DNA of 61,399 bases from Vibrio sp. Isolate32 (lineage in GTDB: Bacteria > Pseudomonadota > Gammaproteobacteria > Enterobacterales > Vibrionaceae), in NCBI RefSeq assembly GCF_022397955.1, contig NZ_JAKEUQ010000021.1, positions 29,491-90,889 on the forward strand, in the 5' to 3' direction. The stretch's first letter is position 1; every line of letters begins with the position of its first letter. Positions 8,986 to 18,051 of this stretch are shown here, piece after piece. Position numbers and translations under genes: made by a program. The notes beneath the pieces are model-generated. The model did no database searches and was not told where the DNA came from. It was given only the letters and a program-made list of their open reading frames with translations.

Positions 8986-9166
8986 GGTTTATTCTCTGTT
9001 TGAGCCTAATAATTGGGTGTTTGCTTCGCGGCTCGCGTGGTAAACACCAGATTAAGTGAGAAAATTTGCGTTATATCACGATAAATGTGAGATAAATCAC
9101 TCTAATTACTTTATAGTGCTCGGCTGAAATAAGAATGTAGGCTGTCTGCTTAAGGAACTCGTAACA

Positions 9167-10453
9167 ATGTCATTTTCCTCTCAAGGTTTTGCTCCTGAAT
9201 TAGTCAAAGCGCTGACTGAGTGTGGTTATGAAAAACTCACTCCAATTCAACAAAAAGCAATTCCAATGGCTCGTAAAGGCCATGATATTTTTGCTACTGC
9301 TCAAACCGGCACAGGTAAAACAGCGGCATTCTCATTGCCTGTTATCCAGCATTTACTGAACAGCGGTAAAAAAGCATCTCGAGGAACGGCTCGCGGCCTT
9401 ATTTTAGCTCCAACTCGTGAGCTAGCAGCGCAGATTGCTCAAAACATTAAAGACTACGTTAAATACACAGAACTAAGCGTTTCTGCGGTTTACGGCGGTA
9501 ACAAGATGTCTTCACAGGTTCGCCAATTAGAACTGGGTGTGGATATTCTGGTTGCGACGCCAGGCCGTTTAGAAGAGCACTTAGAAGCGGGTAACGTGTC
9601 TATTGCTAACTTAGAATTCCTAGTATTTGATGAGGCTGACCGTATCTTAGATATGGGCTTTATCAATGCGGTTCGCAAGATCATGTTGGATGTAGAAACT
9701 TCTCCACAAATTATGATGTTCTCTGCGACTACATCAACGCAGTTAAACCAATTGTCGGTTGATATCTTACGTAAGCCAAAACGTATCAGTGTAGAGCGTG
9801 AAAACTCAACGGCTGCAACGGTAGGCCACGTAGTTTACCCTGTGGATCAAGAGCGTAAAACAGAGCTACTTTCTGAGCTGATTGGCCGTAAAAACTGGCG
9901 CCAAGTACTAGTGTTTGTGAACTACAAAGAAACCGCAAATGAAGTGGTTAAAGAGCTTAAACTAGACGGTATTAAAGCTGTACTGTGTCACGGTGATAAA
10001 GCACAAAGTGCTCGTCGTCGTGCTTTAGATGACTTTAAGGAAGGTAAAGCACGTGTAATGGTAGCAACCGATGTTGCAGCTCGTGGTCTCGATATTGAAG
10101 ACTTACCACACGTGATTAACTACGACATGCCTTTCTTAGCGGAAGATTACGTTCACCGTATCGGCCGTACTGGTCGTGCAGGTAAGCAAGGTCATGCTGT
10201 CTCTTTCGTTAACCGCGAAGAAGAGTTAACTGTGGTTCAGGTTGAGAAACTGATTCAACAACGTATTCGTCGTGTTGAGCAACCAGGTTACGAACCTAAG
10301 AAGCGTGATGCTTATATCGAGAAGCTAAACACGAAAGCGGCATATAAAAACCGCCAAGGTCGTAAGAACAACGCGAACGATACACCACAAGATCAAGCAA
10401 GTGCAGAACGTCGTCTAGCGATGATGAAGCGAATTAAAAACCGTCGTAAGTAA
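9167..10453 (+). CDS. rhlE: DEAD-box RNA helicase, RhlE type
   Basis: A 428-residue ATP-dependent RNA helicase that remodels RNA structure in the cytoplasm. Visible motifs in order: Q motif PIQQKAIP, Walker A AQTGTGKT, PTRELAAQI, ATPGRLEEH, DEAD, SAT, then RecA domain 2 with ATDVAARGLD and HRIGRTGRAG. The basic tail (about 375-428, rich in Lys/Arg) is short, as in RhlE. It is a stand-alone gene with a terminator at 10472. Assignment to RhlE rather than SrmB or DeaD rests on length and the short tail. Confidence 0.9.
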   Translation: MSFSSQGFAPELVKALTECGYEKLTPIQQKAIPMARKGHDIFATAQTGTGKTAAFSLPVIQHLLNSGKKASRGTARGLILAPTRELAAQIAQNIKDYVKYTELSVSAVYGGNKMSSQVRQLELGVDILVATPGRLEEHLEAGNVSIANLEFLVFDEADRILDMGFINAVRKIMLDVETSPQIMMFSATTSTQLNQLSVDILRKPKRISVERENSTAATVGHVVYPVDQERKTELLSELIGRKNWRQVLVFVNYKETANEVVKELKLDGIKAVLCHGDKAQSARRRALDDFKEGKARVMVATDVAARGLDIEDLPHVINYDMPFLAEDYVHRIGRTGRAGKQGHAVSFVNREEELTVVQVEKLIQQRIRRVEQPGYEPKKRDAYIEKLNTKAAYKNRQGRKNNANDTPQDQASAERRLAMMKRIKNRRK

Positions 10454-10471
10454 AATTACAGTTGGTTATGG

Positions 10472-10499
10472 AAAAGAGCCTCTGTATTGTGGCTCTTTT
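10472..10499 (+). terminator. Terminator of the helicase gene
   Basis: AAAAGAGCC / GGCTCTTTT stem with a ten-base loop and trailing T residues, 19 bases after the stop codon. Confidence 0.75.
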
Positions 10500-10661
10500 G
10501 CGTTTTGGGGCGAGGTGTTATTTATAAACTCGGTTGCTATACATAAATGCTTATTCTGGCGTTTGTGATCATCGATTTTTCAATCTTCCAATTTTCAGTG
10601 AACTGCTTCTCAATCGGGAAACAGTGAGTTTCAAGCAGTAACAAGGCAGTAAGGTAATAAT

Positions 10662-11282
10662 ATGGATAGCGCACTATTTTTGGCTTTCATCCCCACGTTT
10701 TTCTTTGTTTCAATCACCCCAGGCATGTGCATGACTTTGGCCTTAACGCTTGGTATGAGTATTGGCTATAAGCGCACATTATGGATGATGATTGGTGAGC
10801 TAGCTGGCGTCGCTGTGGTTTCGGTTGCTGCAGTTCTAGGCATTGCCTCTATCATGCTGAATTACCCATGGTTATTTACTGGATTTAAGTTTGTTGGCGC
10901 AGCTTACTTGTTCTACCTGGGTGTTCAGATGTGGCGCTCGAGAGGCAAGCTGGCCATCAGTACTGACATTCAAAATACCAAAGTAAATAATGACTGGGAT
11001 CTGATTGTTCAAGGCTTTGTGACTGCGATTGCGAACCCGAAGGGTTGGGCATTTATGATTTCTCTGCTTCCTCCTTTTATCAACAGCAGTAAAGATTTAG
11101 CGCCTCAGTTGATGGTTCTGGTGTCTATTATCTTGGCTTCTGAATTTGTTTGCATGACTTTGTACGCGACAGGCGGTAAGAGCCTCAAGCATATGCTAGG
11201 TAAGGCGGATAACGTGAAGTTGATGAACCGGATTGCTGGCACGCTGATGATGGGCGTTGGTGTGTGGTTGTTTGTGAGTTAA
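10662..11282 (+). CDS. LysE/RhtB-family amino-acid exporter
   Basis: A 206-residue inner-membrane protein with about six hydrophobic segments. The N-terminal signature ITPGMCMTLALTLGMSIG and the internal VTAIANPKGWAFMIS are typical of the LysE/RhtB family, which exports amino acids or derivatives (lysine, homoserine, threonine). AAGGTAA precedes the ATG. It stands alone between terminators; the substrate is not identifiable. Confidence 0.88.
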   Translation: MDSALFLAFIPTFFFVSITPGMCMTLALTLGMSIGYKRTLWMMIGELAGVAVVSVAAVLGIASIMLNYPWLFTGFKFVGAAYLFYLGVQMWRSRGKLAISTDIQNTKVNNDWDLIVQGFVTAIANPKGWAFMISLLPPFINSSKDLAPQLMVLVSIILASEFVCMTLYATGGKSLKHMLGKADNVKLMNRIAGTLMMGVGVWLFVS

Positions 11283-11416
11283 TTCTGTTTTAACGACAAC
11301 GAGTAGATAGCTCCCCGGCTCAGTCGTTCCACCATTTCGAGGATGACGAGAGCTTGTGCCGATGATGAGTTTTGAGACTCGGATTCTTACGTAAATCGAA
11401 GATTGAACAGAATAGA

Positions 11417-11455
11417 AAAGAGCGATAGGGCATTTGGCCTTATCGCTCTTTTTGT
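11417..11455. terminator. Strong bidirectional terminator
   Basis: A 16-bp stem (AAAAGAGCGATAGGGC pairing with GCCTTATCGCTCTTTT, one G-U) with T runs on both sides. It lies between the LysE gene and the convergent PhoX-like gene. Confidence 0.85.
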
Positions 11456-11491
11456 AGTAAATAGATAACTAATGCTGCATTGCGTTGTTTG

Positions 11492-13519
11492 TTAAACCGC
11501 GATCTCACCACCGTCTTCACGGCGAATCACAACGGTAGATGCTCGTGGACGAACGTTACCTTGAGTCTGAGCCGTTGCATCGTCTGAAGATGGCCAGTTC
11601 GCAGGGTGTTGAATGTTTACAAATAGTGATTTGAAGTCTGGGCTGATGGTAAAGCCAGTCACTTCACAACCGTTTGGACCCACGAAGAAACGCTTTAGCT
11701 GTGCTTGATTGTTTGCATCGATCACCGCGCTGTTGCCTTGGTCATCCGTTAATTGAGACGGAACGACAGCAAGCATTTGGTCATTGGTATAGCCCGTTAC
11801 TTCGTCTGCACCGTTATCCGTTTGAATCCATAGGATGCCACGTGCATCAAACGCTAAGCCATCAGGGCTCGCGAATTGGTTCATGTCTGTTAGACCTGAG
11901 CGGTTGATAGACTTATCATCCACAGCAGGAGAACCGAATACAAAGATATCCCAATCGAATTCGCCCGCCGTTTTGCCTTCATTCCAACGGATAACATGAC
12001 CAAACTTGTTGTTTACACGAGGGTTCGCTGAATTCGCTTCTTTACGCTTGTTGTTGTTGGTTAGTGTTAGGTAAGCCGTACCTGTCATTGGGTCAACAGA
12101 GCACCATTCTGGGCGATCCATCGGTGTTGCACCTACAAGGTCAGCAGCACCTGCTGTATTGACGATAAGTGCGGCTTGTGAATCAAACCTATCACCTAGC
12201 TTGCCACCGTTTGTGGTTTTGCTGCTTAGTGTTAATGGCAGCCATGTGCCTGAACCATCGTCGTTGAACTTCGCCACATATAGCGTGCCTTTGTCCATGT
12301 ACTTGTCGCCCGCGCTTAGGCGGTTGCTTGGCTCAGCGTCACGTGGGTCCCATTTCGCTTCAGAAACAAATTTGTACAGGTATTCGAAACGAGAGTCGTG
12401 ACCCGAGTAGAATACGATTGGTTCGCCTTCGGTTAACTTACCAAACGTACAACCTTCATGACGGAAGCAACCTAGAGCGGTACGCTTTTTCGCTCGTGAG
12501 TTTGCTGTGTATGGGTCGATCTCAACAATGTAACCGTGACCGTGTGCTTCGTTGCGGTAATCGTCCACAGGAGAATCAGCTGTTGGAGTTACATCAAAGC
12601 GTGCAAACTCATCTAAGCGCTCTTGTTTGTCACCAGAAAGCGTGTCCCAACCGTAGCGAGTTTTATCTGTCGCGATACCTATGCGCTCTTGAGCTGGTGT
12701 AGTTGCCCCTTTATTGACGAAGTAACCCGGCCAGTTCTCTTCACAAGTGAGGTAAGTGCCCCAAGGTGTGTAGCCGTTGCCACAGTTATTTAATGTGCCA
12801 CGAGCTTGGCTGCCGTCTTGTGAGAATTTGGTTTTGGTAAACTCACTGTGAGCGACAGGACCAGAAAGATCCATTACGGTCGCGCCTGTGTAGCGGCGGT
12901 TAAGTGGATCGTTATCGACCATTACCCATTGATTACCTTCAAGCTTTACGCGAACCACACTAACGCCATGGGCGTTGATTTCTTTGCGTACTTCATCAAT
13001 GTTAGGACGAGCGCCTTCATTGTATGTCGGGCCGTTAGCGTGCAATGCTTTTTGGTCAATGTATTCGTGGTTGATGACCAACAAACCATCATTGCTGTTG
13101 CCATCAAGCGGGAAGAAGTGCATGCCATCGTGGTGCATACCTAGAGCATTAGCTTGGTCCTGTGCATTGTTGGTGCCGTCTTTTAGCCAAGCATTGCCTT
13201 GCTTATTGAGAGGCGTTCCCCAAGGAACTAGCACTTGTGCTGTATAGCCTTTAGGCACAACCACGCTGTCTGTTAATGAGCCTTTAACCGATTCAAATGC
13301 TAGTGTCGCAGTACTTTTTTGCGCGCCCGTAGCTTGCATTGTTGACGCGTTAGCTGTGCTGTGACCACTTAAACCGAATGCACCAAAGGCGGTCATTGCG
13401 CTAATGCCTAAGCCGCCTTTCAAAACGTTTCTTCTTGAAAGGTTTGCTTCTAGAACCTCTTCAAAGGGTTTGTTGTTACTCTTGTTAAAACGAGTACTAT
13501 CAAATGTTTCCTTGCTCAT
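11492..13519 (-). CDS. PhoX-like phosphatase (DUF839), Tat-exported
   Basis: A 675-residue secreted protein. A twin-arginine signal (LSRRNVLKGG, near residue 30) is followed by a hydrophobic stretch and ends around STANA, so it should be folded in the cytoplasm and exported by Tat. The rest matches the PhoX/DUF839 beta-propeller family: NHEYIDQ, NNCGNGYTPWGTYLTCEEN, the HGYIVEIDP region, GRFRHEG-type metal ligands and CEVTGFTISPD near the end. Known PhoX enzymes are calcium/iron alkaline phosphatases that release phosphate from organic esters. A half Pho box (CTGTCAC, minus strand, near 13635) lies upstream, but I could not find a second good repeat, so PhoB control is unproven. Confidence 0.85.
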   Translation of the reverse strand: MSKETFDSTRFNKSNNKPFEEVLEANLSRRNVLKGGLGISAMTAFGAFGLSGHSTANASTMQATGAQKSTATLAFESVKGSLTDSVVVPKGYTAQVLVPWGTPLNKQGNAWLKDGTNNAQDQANALGMHHDGMHFFPLDGNSNDGLLVINHEYIDQKALHANGPTYNEGARPNIDEVRKEINAHGVSVVRVKLEGNQWVMVDNDPLNRRYTGATVMDLSGPVAHSEFTKTKFSQDGSQARGTLNNCGNGYTPWGTYLTCEENWPGYFVNKGATTPAQERIGIATDKTRYGWDTLSGDKQERLDEFARFDVTPTADSPVDDYRNEAHGHGYIVEIDPYTANSRAKKRTALGCFRHEGCTFGKLTEGEPIVFYSGHDSRFEYLYKFVSEAKWDPRDAEPSNRLSAGDKYMDKGTLYVAKFNDDGSGTWLPLTLSSKTTNGGKLGDRFDSQAALIVNTAGAADLVGATPMDRPEWCSVDPMTGTAYLTLTNNNKRKEANSANPRVNNKFGHVIRWNEGKTAGEFDWDIFVFGSPAVDDKSINRSGLTDMNQFASPDGLAFDARGILWIQTDNGADEVTGYTNDQMLAVVPSQLTDDQGNSAVIDANNQAQLKRFFVGPNGCEVTGFTISPDFKSLFVNIQHPANWPSSDDATAQTQGNVRPRASTVVIRREDGGEIAV

Positions 13520-13773
13520 CGCAACTGCTTCCTATTGGTTGACTTTATTATTTGTTATTTATGACTTACAAAGTTAATAACTAATTGGTTAATAACTTGG
13601 GTAAATTTGTGACCAATCGTGAAGTAGTAAAGTGACAGATTTTTATAGTTTTTATTAAGCTTTTGTTTCTGTAGCACGATTTTTGTCTCAAGGGTTTTTA
13701 TGTAAGATAAAACTCTTGGGCATTGCGTTAGAACTGTGTATAAATGCTTGATCAAACGAAGAGAGAGACAGTT

Positions 13774-14115
13774 ATGAAATTAGATAAGATCGAAAACAAA
13801 AATCGTCGTCTACGTAAAAAGCTATACCTGGGTGAATTCGCGATTCTTGGCTTTGAAGTAAGCTGCAAAACATCGATTACTGATTTTGACCAATACGATG
13901 TGTTCATTGATGAATTCATCGACTTCATCGATAGCATTGATTTGTGCTTTGGTGGTGGCGGCCTTGAGTTGTTTGAAGGTTTCTTATGTTCGATCGAGCG
14001 ATACCGTTCAGTAACTGAAGCTGAACAACTTCAGGTTGCACAATGGCTTGAAGCGCGTGCTGAAGTGACGAAAGTTGAAGTAAGCGAGCTGATTGACGCA
14101 AACTACGCGTTCTAA
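13774..14115 (+). CDS. yggL: YggL-family ribosome-associated protein
   Basis: 113 residues, matching the YggL/DUF469 family (about 108 residues in E. coli, reported to bind the 50S subunit). Conserved features are NRRLRKKLYLGEFAILGFEV at the start, the acidic FIDEFIDFID helix, the LFEGFLC segment and the closing WLEAR...VSELIDA. ATG at 13774 follows GAGAGAGAC; an upstream in-frame ATG at 13744 has no such site. It is divergent from the PhoX-like gene and ends at the hairpin at 14188. Confidence 0.8.
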   Translation: MKLDKIENKNRRLRKKLYLGEFAILGFEVSCKTSITDFDQYDVFIDEFIDFIDSIDLCFGGGGLELFEGFLCSIERYRSVTEAEQLQVAQWLEARAEVTKVEVSELIDANYAF

Positions 14116-14187
14116 GTTGATCCTATAGCGTTAGCTTTGCTTAGAGAGCAACACGACCTTTTGGACGAGTAACAATATACAAAACAG

Positions 14188-14219
14188 AGGCCGAATCGGC
14201 AATTCGATTCGGCCTTTTT
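14188..14219 (+). terminator. Terminator of yggL
   Basis: AGGCCGAATCG / CGATTCGGCCT perfect 11-bp stem, six-base loop, then five T residues. Confidence 0.88.
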
Positions 14220-14364
14220 GCGTTTTGACTTAGAGAAGGATTCGAAGCGGGTTAGGGTGGTTATTCACAATGGAGTGGAGCGTGACGCGCCGAATGGTTC
14301 ATTGGGTATCGGGACTAAAAATGCGCAGTCGATATTGATGCTGCATCACAGCGTACTAAAAACA

Positions 14365-14438
14365 ACAAAGGCAGAGAGCTCATTTCAGCAAAGCTTTTAC
14401 TTGCCTTCTGTGTAGTTCATTCTGCCTTTGTAATGAGC
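14365..14438. repeat. Permuted inverted repeat
   Basis: ACAAAGGCAGA (14365-14375) is inverted as TCTGCCTTTGT (14421-14431). GCTCATT (14378-14384) is inverted as AATGAGC (14432-14438). The arms cross rather than nest, so they form either a pseudoknot-capable RNA or a rearranged repeat. Confidence 0.45.
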
Positions 14439-14477
14439 AGGGCTGTTTTGCGGCAGCCTGTTGAAGATTAAGGGACG

Positions 14478-14942
14478 TTACGCGTCATTTTTCTCTTCGT
14501 TGCCTTCATTCACTTTTGCATAGAAGTGAAGCAGCTCTGTGAGTTCTTTAACCCAACCAAACGCATCTTTTGGTGCGTTCTTTAAGATCTTCTCAACTTT
14601 CTCACAGTGCACTTCAATTGCGATCGCTTCTTCAAGGTTGAAAGAGATCGAGTAGAAATGCCATAACAGCAGGCGAGTCATGCGTTCAATGTTTTGTTGT
14701 GAGTTTTCTGATTCAGAGAATGCTAGGTTTACTTCGCCTAATGCAATCGCTGTCATTCGTAGCATTGAATCGAACTTCGCTGATTGCATGCGCTCTTCGC
14801 TGGTCACTTCTTCTTGTTCGAATGTGAATAGCTCTGTCATTGCGTCTTCAGGAACAAGGCGATGGATCATTCTTAAACTAAATTCTTCTAGTTCATGACG
14901 AGGCATGGTGATTAAGCAATTTAAGGTGTAGTCGCGTTGCAT
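14478..14942 (-). CDS. Conserved small alpha-helical protein, unknown role
   Basis: 154 residues, soluble, acidic and rich in helix-forming residues (LEEFSLRMIHRLVPED, EEVTSEERMQ, ENSQQNIERMTRLLLWHFYS). No signal peptide, membrane segment or catalytic motif is visible. It might belong to the gammaproteobacterial DUF3069 group, but I am not certain. The start at 14942 is chosen because AAGAGAA precedes it; the frame extends to 15026 without a site. It lies downstream of the EamA-family gene on the same strand, 148 bases away. Confidence 0.65.
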   Translation of the reverse strand: MQRDYTLNCLITMPRHELEEFSLRMIHRLVPEDAMTELFTFEQEEVTSEERMQSAKFDSMLRMTAIALGEVNLAFSESENSQQNIERMTRLLLWHFYSISFNLEEAIAIEVHCEKVEKILKNAPKDAFGWVKELTELLHFYAKVNEGNEEKNDA

Positions 14943-15090
14943 GGTGTTCTCTTGAATCGGCAAAAAGGTCGCACAGTTTAATAGAGAAGCAGGCTGAGAA
15001 AAAGAAGATTTTAGATAAGCCTGCAAAGGTAGGCTTATCTAGACATCGTTGTTGTGAAAGTGAGTAGTAGGAATGCTTGAGCAAGCGCAG

Positions 15091-16020
15091 TTAAGCCTTG
15101 CTGTGAGCGGGAGGCTGATACTGCATTGATTGATCATTTCTCATAAAGATATTGCTAGCCACTAAGCTGCCAATACAAATAGAACCAAGAGCCAGCCAGG
15201 TTAGCGTGTCAGGGATCTCGCCAAACATTGGGATAGCCAGCAGAGTCGCAATTGCGGGTGTTGCACTGCCGAATGCAGCCGATCGTTCTGCTCCTAAGGT
15301 CTTTACTGAATAAAGGTATGTGAACGCCGCTATTAAACCTGCGCCAACGCCTTGTACTGAAGAATGCACAGCAAGCTCGGTAAGTGGCCATTGAGTGATG
15401 GGTGTGTCTGCTAGATGGCTAGGGAGCGTCCCAGTAACGATGAAAAGTAATAATAGTAACGTCGAGCAGAGAGAGATGAGGCCAGCACTTAACAATGCGT
15501 CAAGATTGGCCACACGAGCAGAAATTGTAAATATCGCCCACATCGAGCTTCCGCATAAGAATAGCATGTGTCCCTTGATGTATCCGAAGTTGAAACTGCT
15601 TAAGCTCGCGCCTAAAAACAGCATGATTCCGAGTAACACCATTGCTAATCCCGCGACTCGATGTCTGCTCAGTGGTTGCTTAAAAAAGAGGACCGCAATG
15701 CCTGTAACAAATAGAGGCAGTGTCCCGGGTACTAAAGCACTTCCGTGAGAAACCGGAACGAATTGCATCGCTGTACCAGCAACAAGCAAGTAAGGCAGGC
15801 CACTACCGATGAACATACCGAGTAAGTATTTTGTAGGGACCGTAGTGACGATGTTACGGGCTTTCCACACTAATGGTAGTAGCACGAGGGCTGGTATGAA
15901 AAAGCGTGTGAGAGCGATGTCTGCGGGCGTTAAATTTGAATTGGCTCCGCCTTTCAGTGAGAGAAAAAAACTTGCCCAGATCAGCAAAGTGACAGTAATG
16001 GAAAGATAGCCAAGCTTCAT
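15091..16020 (-). CDS. EamA/DMT-family membrane exporter
   Basis: 309 residues with about ten membrane helices in two EamA repeats, typical of the drug/metabolite transporter family, which exports small metabolites or amino acids. Conserved features include the N-terminal LIWASFFLSLKG, the PGTLPLF segment and ERSAAFGSATPAIATLLAIP in the second repeat. ATG at 16020 is taken; a TTG at 16035 is the only earlier option and neither has a clear ribosome site. It is divergent from an Lrp-type regulator at 16253, a common pairing in which the regulator senses the exported amino acid (inference). Confidence 0.85.
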   Translation of the reverse strand: MKLGYLSITVTLLIWASFFLSLKGGANSNLTPADIALTRFFIPALVLLPLVWKARNIVTTVPTKYLLGMFIGSGLPYLLVAGTAMQFVPVSHGSALVPGTLPLFVTGIAVLFFKQPLSRHRVAGLAMVLLGIMLFLGASLSSFNFGYIKGHMLFLCGSSMWAIFTISARVANLDALLSAGLISLCSTLLLLLFIVTGTLPSHLADTPITQWPLTELAVHSSVQGVGAGLIAAFTYLYSVKTLGAERSAAFGSATPAIATLLAIPMFGEIPDTLTWLALGSICIGSLVASNIFMRNDQSMQYQPPAHSKA

Positions 16021-16252
16021 AATATAAACAAACAAGTGAATGGTGATTCATTATGAGGGGATTTACGTGCCTCAAGTTGGCAAAATTGAATGAGACTTTA
16101 CTTACTGTTGGTGATTTTTGCTAACATGATGCTAATTGTTGGTGATTACAACCCTTGATGCTGCCTTTTATGTTTACCACGTTGATTGGTGATACATCTA
16201 AAAAGGGGGCTGCTCTCATTGCTCTTTTTAATACCCAAGGATAAGTCGCGTT

Positions 16253-16711
16253 ATGGACAGAATAGATAGACACCTTCTTGAACTGCTGCAAAAAGATGGT
16301 CGATTGACAACGGCTGAACTCGCCGAGGAGGTCGGGTTATCTGCGTCTCCATGTGCTAGGCGTATAAAAAGGCTTGAAGAAAAAGGGATTATCGACGGCT
16401 ATCGCGTGAGCTTGTCGCGAGAAAAAGTGGGTGTGGCAATGAGTGTGTTTGTCGAAGTGAGTCTAAATAATCACCAAGAAGTGTCGATCGATAAGTTCGA
16501 AGGTGCGATTGTCGAGATGGAGGAGGTGATCAGTTGCCATGTTGTCTCTGGCGCTTATGACTATCTTTTGGAGGTGGTTAGCCCAAACCTAATGGCCTAT
16601 GAAGCATTTACTAGAAAACTTCAGCGGCTATCTAACGTCAAAGACATCCATACTCACTTAGCGATAAGGCAAGTAAAAGGTAATGCGCCGCTTCCAGTGT
16701 ATACCGACTAA
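16253..16711 (+). CDS. Lrp/AsnC-family transcriptional regulator
   Basis: 152 residues. The N-terminal winged helix-turn-helix (DRIDRHLLELLQKDGRLTTA, then VGLSASPCARRIKRLEEKGI) is followed by the ligand-binding RAM domain (VFVEVSLNN, VISCHVVSGAYDYLLEV, IRQVKGNAPLP). Such proteins form octamers and usually respond to an amino acid. It is divergent from the EamA exporter, which is its likely target. The leader contains AAGGATAAG at proper spacing before ATG. Confidence 0.92.
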   Translation: MDRIDRHLLELLQKDGRLTTAELAEEVGLSASPCARRIKRLEEKGIIDGYRVSLSREKVGVAMSVFVEVSLNNHQEVSIDKFEGAIVEMEEVISCHVVSGAYDYLLEVVSPNLMAYEAFTRKLQRLSNVKDIHTHLAIRQVKGNAPLPVYTD

Positions 16712-16827
16712 CCCGATGGAAAGTTTAGTTGTTATTGGGGAGAGTGAGCTGAAAACGAAATGATTTGCTCGTCTTGGAAGAGTGTTAGACCACCAAAAAA
16801 CTCACACAAAATGGCAGACTCTCGGCA

Positions 16828-16862
16828 ATAAAAAACGGAGCACCTCGTGAAAGGTACTCCGT
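16828..16862 (-). terminator. Terminator of the small minus-strand gene
   Basis: ACGGAGTACCT / AGGTGCTCCGT stem (read on the minus strand) with a six-base loop, followed by six T residues. Confidence 0.8.
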
Positions 16863-16880
16863 ATATGATAGGTGCAAAAC

Positions 16881-17123
16881 TTAGTGATACTTAAAGTTAG
16901 AGATTGAACAATCTCCAGTTTGTGCATTAATTCTGAATGAAAAAGCATGTGAATGATAATCCACACCGTCATTCCAGATTGTTTCTCCAAATATCTTACA
17001 TAGCTCTAATTCACTTACTGAACCGAACTCTTCCATGTGTTTAGCTACAGATAAAAGCTTAGCTCTTATCTCTGCAGTCCATTCCGTGTTACTCAAGCAG
17101 TTGAAAGCCATAGTTTTTTGCAT
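16881..17123 (-). CDS. Small protein of unknown function
   Basis: 80 residues. It has a ribosome site (AGGTAAT) just before ATG and its own terminator 20 bases after the stop, which argues that it is expressed. The sequence has helices (EWTAEIRAKLLSVAKHMEEF, SELELCKIFGETIW) and a C-terminal part with paired aromatic and His residues (GVDYHSHAFSF) ending in CSISNFKYH. There is no signal peptide and no known motif. I do not recognise it. Confidence 0.6.
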   Translation of the reverse strand: MQKTMAFNCLSNTEWTAEIRAKLLSVAKHMEEFGSVSELELCKIFGETIWNDGVDYHSHAFSFRINAQTGDCSISNFKYH

Positions 17124-17499
17124 ATTACCTAGCCAAAATGTTTCTTGTTATTAAGTTATATGAAGATTCATGATAACAATTTTCTGGCGTTTGTAAATCT
17201 ATTTTGTGATGAATCTCTCATATAATCACTTGCATTGGTTGGAAATTGAACTTTGTTGTTGATAGTTAGCACATTAGTTTTACAGGTTATTGATAAAGCT
17301 TTGATTAAGGCTGGGTTGAATACATTTTCATCAGACCTAGCTGATTTTGCAGATAAATCTAGCGAAGCGGTTCGTTTGATTGAACGCTTTCCCGTTCATT
17401 TGATTGGCGCGCAGCATCGATCATTGTTGCTTCCTGACGATACCTAAACGATAGTTGCCTGAACTTTTCACTCAGCACATTAAGGTCTTGTGAGAGAGA
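17124..17499. other. Gene-free stretch
   Basis: AT-rich spacer between two minus-strand genes. A 64-codon plus-strand frame at 17253 opens with TTG and has no ribosome site; it may be a relic, but nothing supports it. I see no RNA gene or repeat. Confidence 0.5.
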
Positions 17500-17946
17500 C
17501 TACGAGCTCTTCACATGTGACAGTGCACTTTCTGACTGGCGCATTAGCTTGGCTTTATCACAATCTTGAGCCATTGCTTCCCATAGTTGAGCAAGAGAGC
17601 GAGCGTCTTCTAGTTCGGTAGATACTAAATAGGACTGTTTAAGCAGAACTTCGGAGATATCGTAAGCGGTATTCATGTGGCTGTTGAGCTGTGTATTAAA
17701 TTTTTGTTCGTATTTTGCCCAAAGTTCAACGACTTGCTCTCCAGTGAAATGTTTAGACAGTAGGGTCTGTGACTCATAGGTTGAGAGAACTTGATTGAAC
17801 TCTTTTGTGTATTGGTTATAGCGAGTTTCAAAGGTGAGCTGACGAGCTAGCAGCGTTTGCCAACTCTCACTGTTACATTCACCAGCTATTACCACACTAG
17901 CACTCAAAGATACGTTTATGATCAGAACCTTAACCCAAAAACTCAT
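17500..17946 (-). CDS. Periplasmic helical protein, unknown role
   Basis: 148 residues. A Sec signal peptide (MSFWVKVLIINVSLSASVVIA) is followed by a mature protein with two Cys (near the mature start, ECNSES, and at AQDCDKAK), which could form a disulphide. The remainder is long amphipathic helices (FETRYNQYTKEFNQVLSTY; VVELWAKYEQKF). AGGAAGGTC precedes the ATG. The family is not recognised. The neighbour at 18052 is divergent and also envelope-directed. Confidence 0.65.
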   Translation of the reverse strand: MSFWVKVLIINVSLSASVVIAGECNSESWQTLLARQLTFETRYNQYTKEFNQVLSTYESQTLLSKHFTGEQVVELWAKYEQKFNTQLNSHMNTAYDISEVLLKQSYLVSTELEDARSLAQLWEAMAQDCDKAKLMRQSESALSHVKSS

Positions 17947-18051
17947 GACCTTCCTCTACTTACGATGTTCTCAATATAGAGTATAGATGAGCTGATGCGT
18001 GAGTTGATGTACACTGGAAATTCACTTCAAACGGATAAGCTGGTGGATTGA

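Larger units (their letters stand above)
14116..14477. other. Gene-free stretch with terminator and permuted repeat
   Basis: The stretch between yggL and the minus-strand gene ending at 14478. It holds the yggL terminator and the permuted inverted repeat at 14365-14438. A 65-codon frame at 14218 starts inside the terminator's T run and has no ribosome site, so it was not called. Confidence 0.6.

Noticed and set aside
13600..13660. Possible Pho box before the PhoX-like gene
   Set aside because: Only one CTGTCAC repeat is good; the required second repeat 11 bases away does not match.
13555..13755. 66-codon minus-strand frame upstream of the PhoX-like gene
   Set aside because: Low-complexity AT-rich sequence without a ribosome site; more likely the promoter gap of the two divergent genes.
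14218..14415. 65-codon plus-strand frame after yggL
   Set aside because: It begins in the terminator's T run and covers the crossed repeat; no ribosome site.
17253..17447. 64-codon plus-strand frame
   Set aside because: TTG start, no ribosome site, no recognisable domain; perhaps a relic but not supportable.
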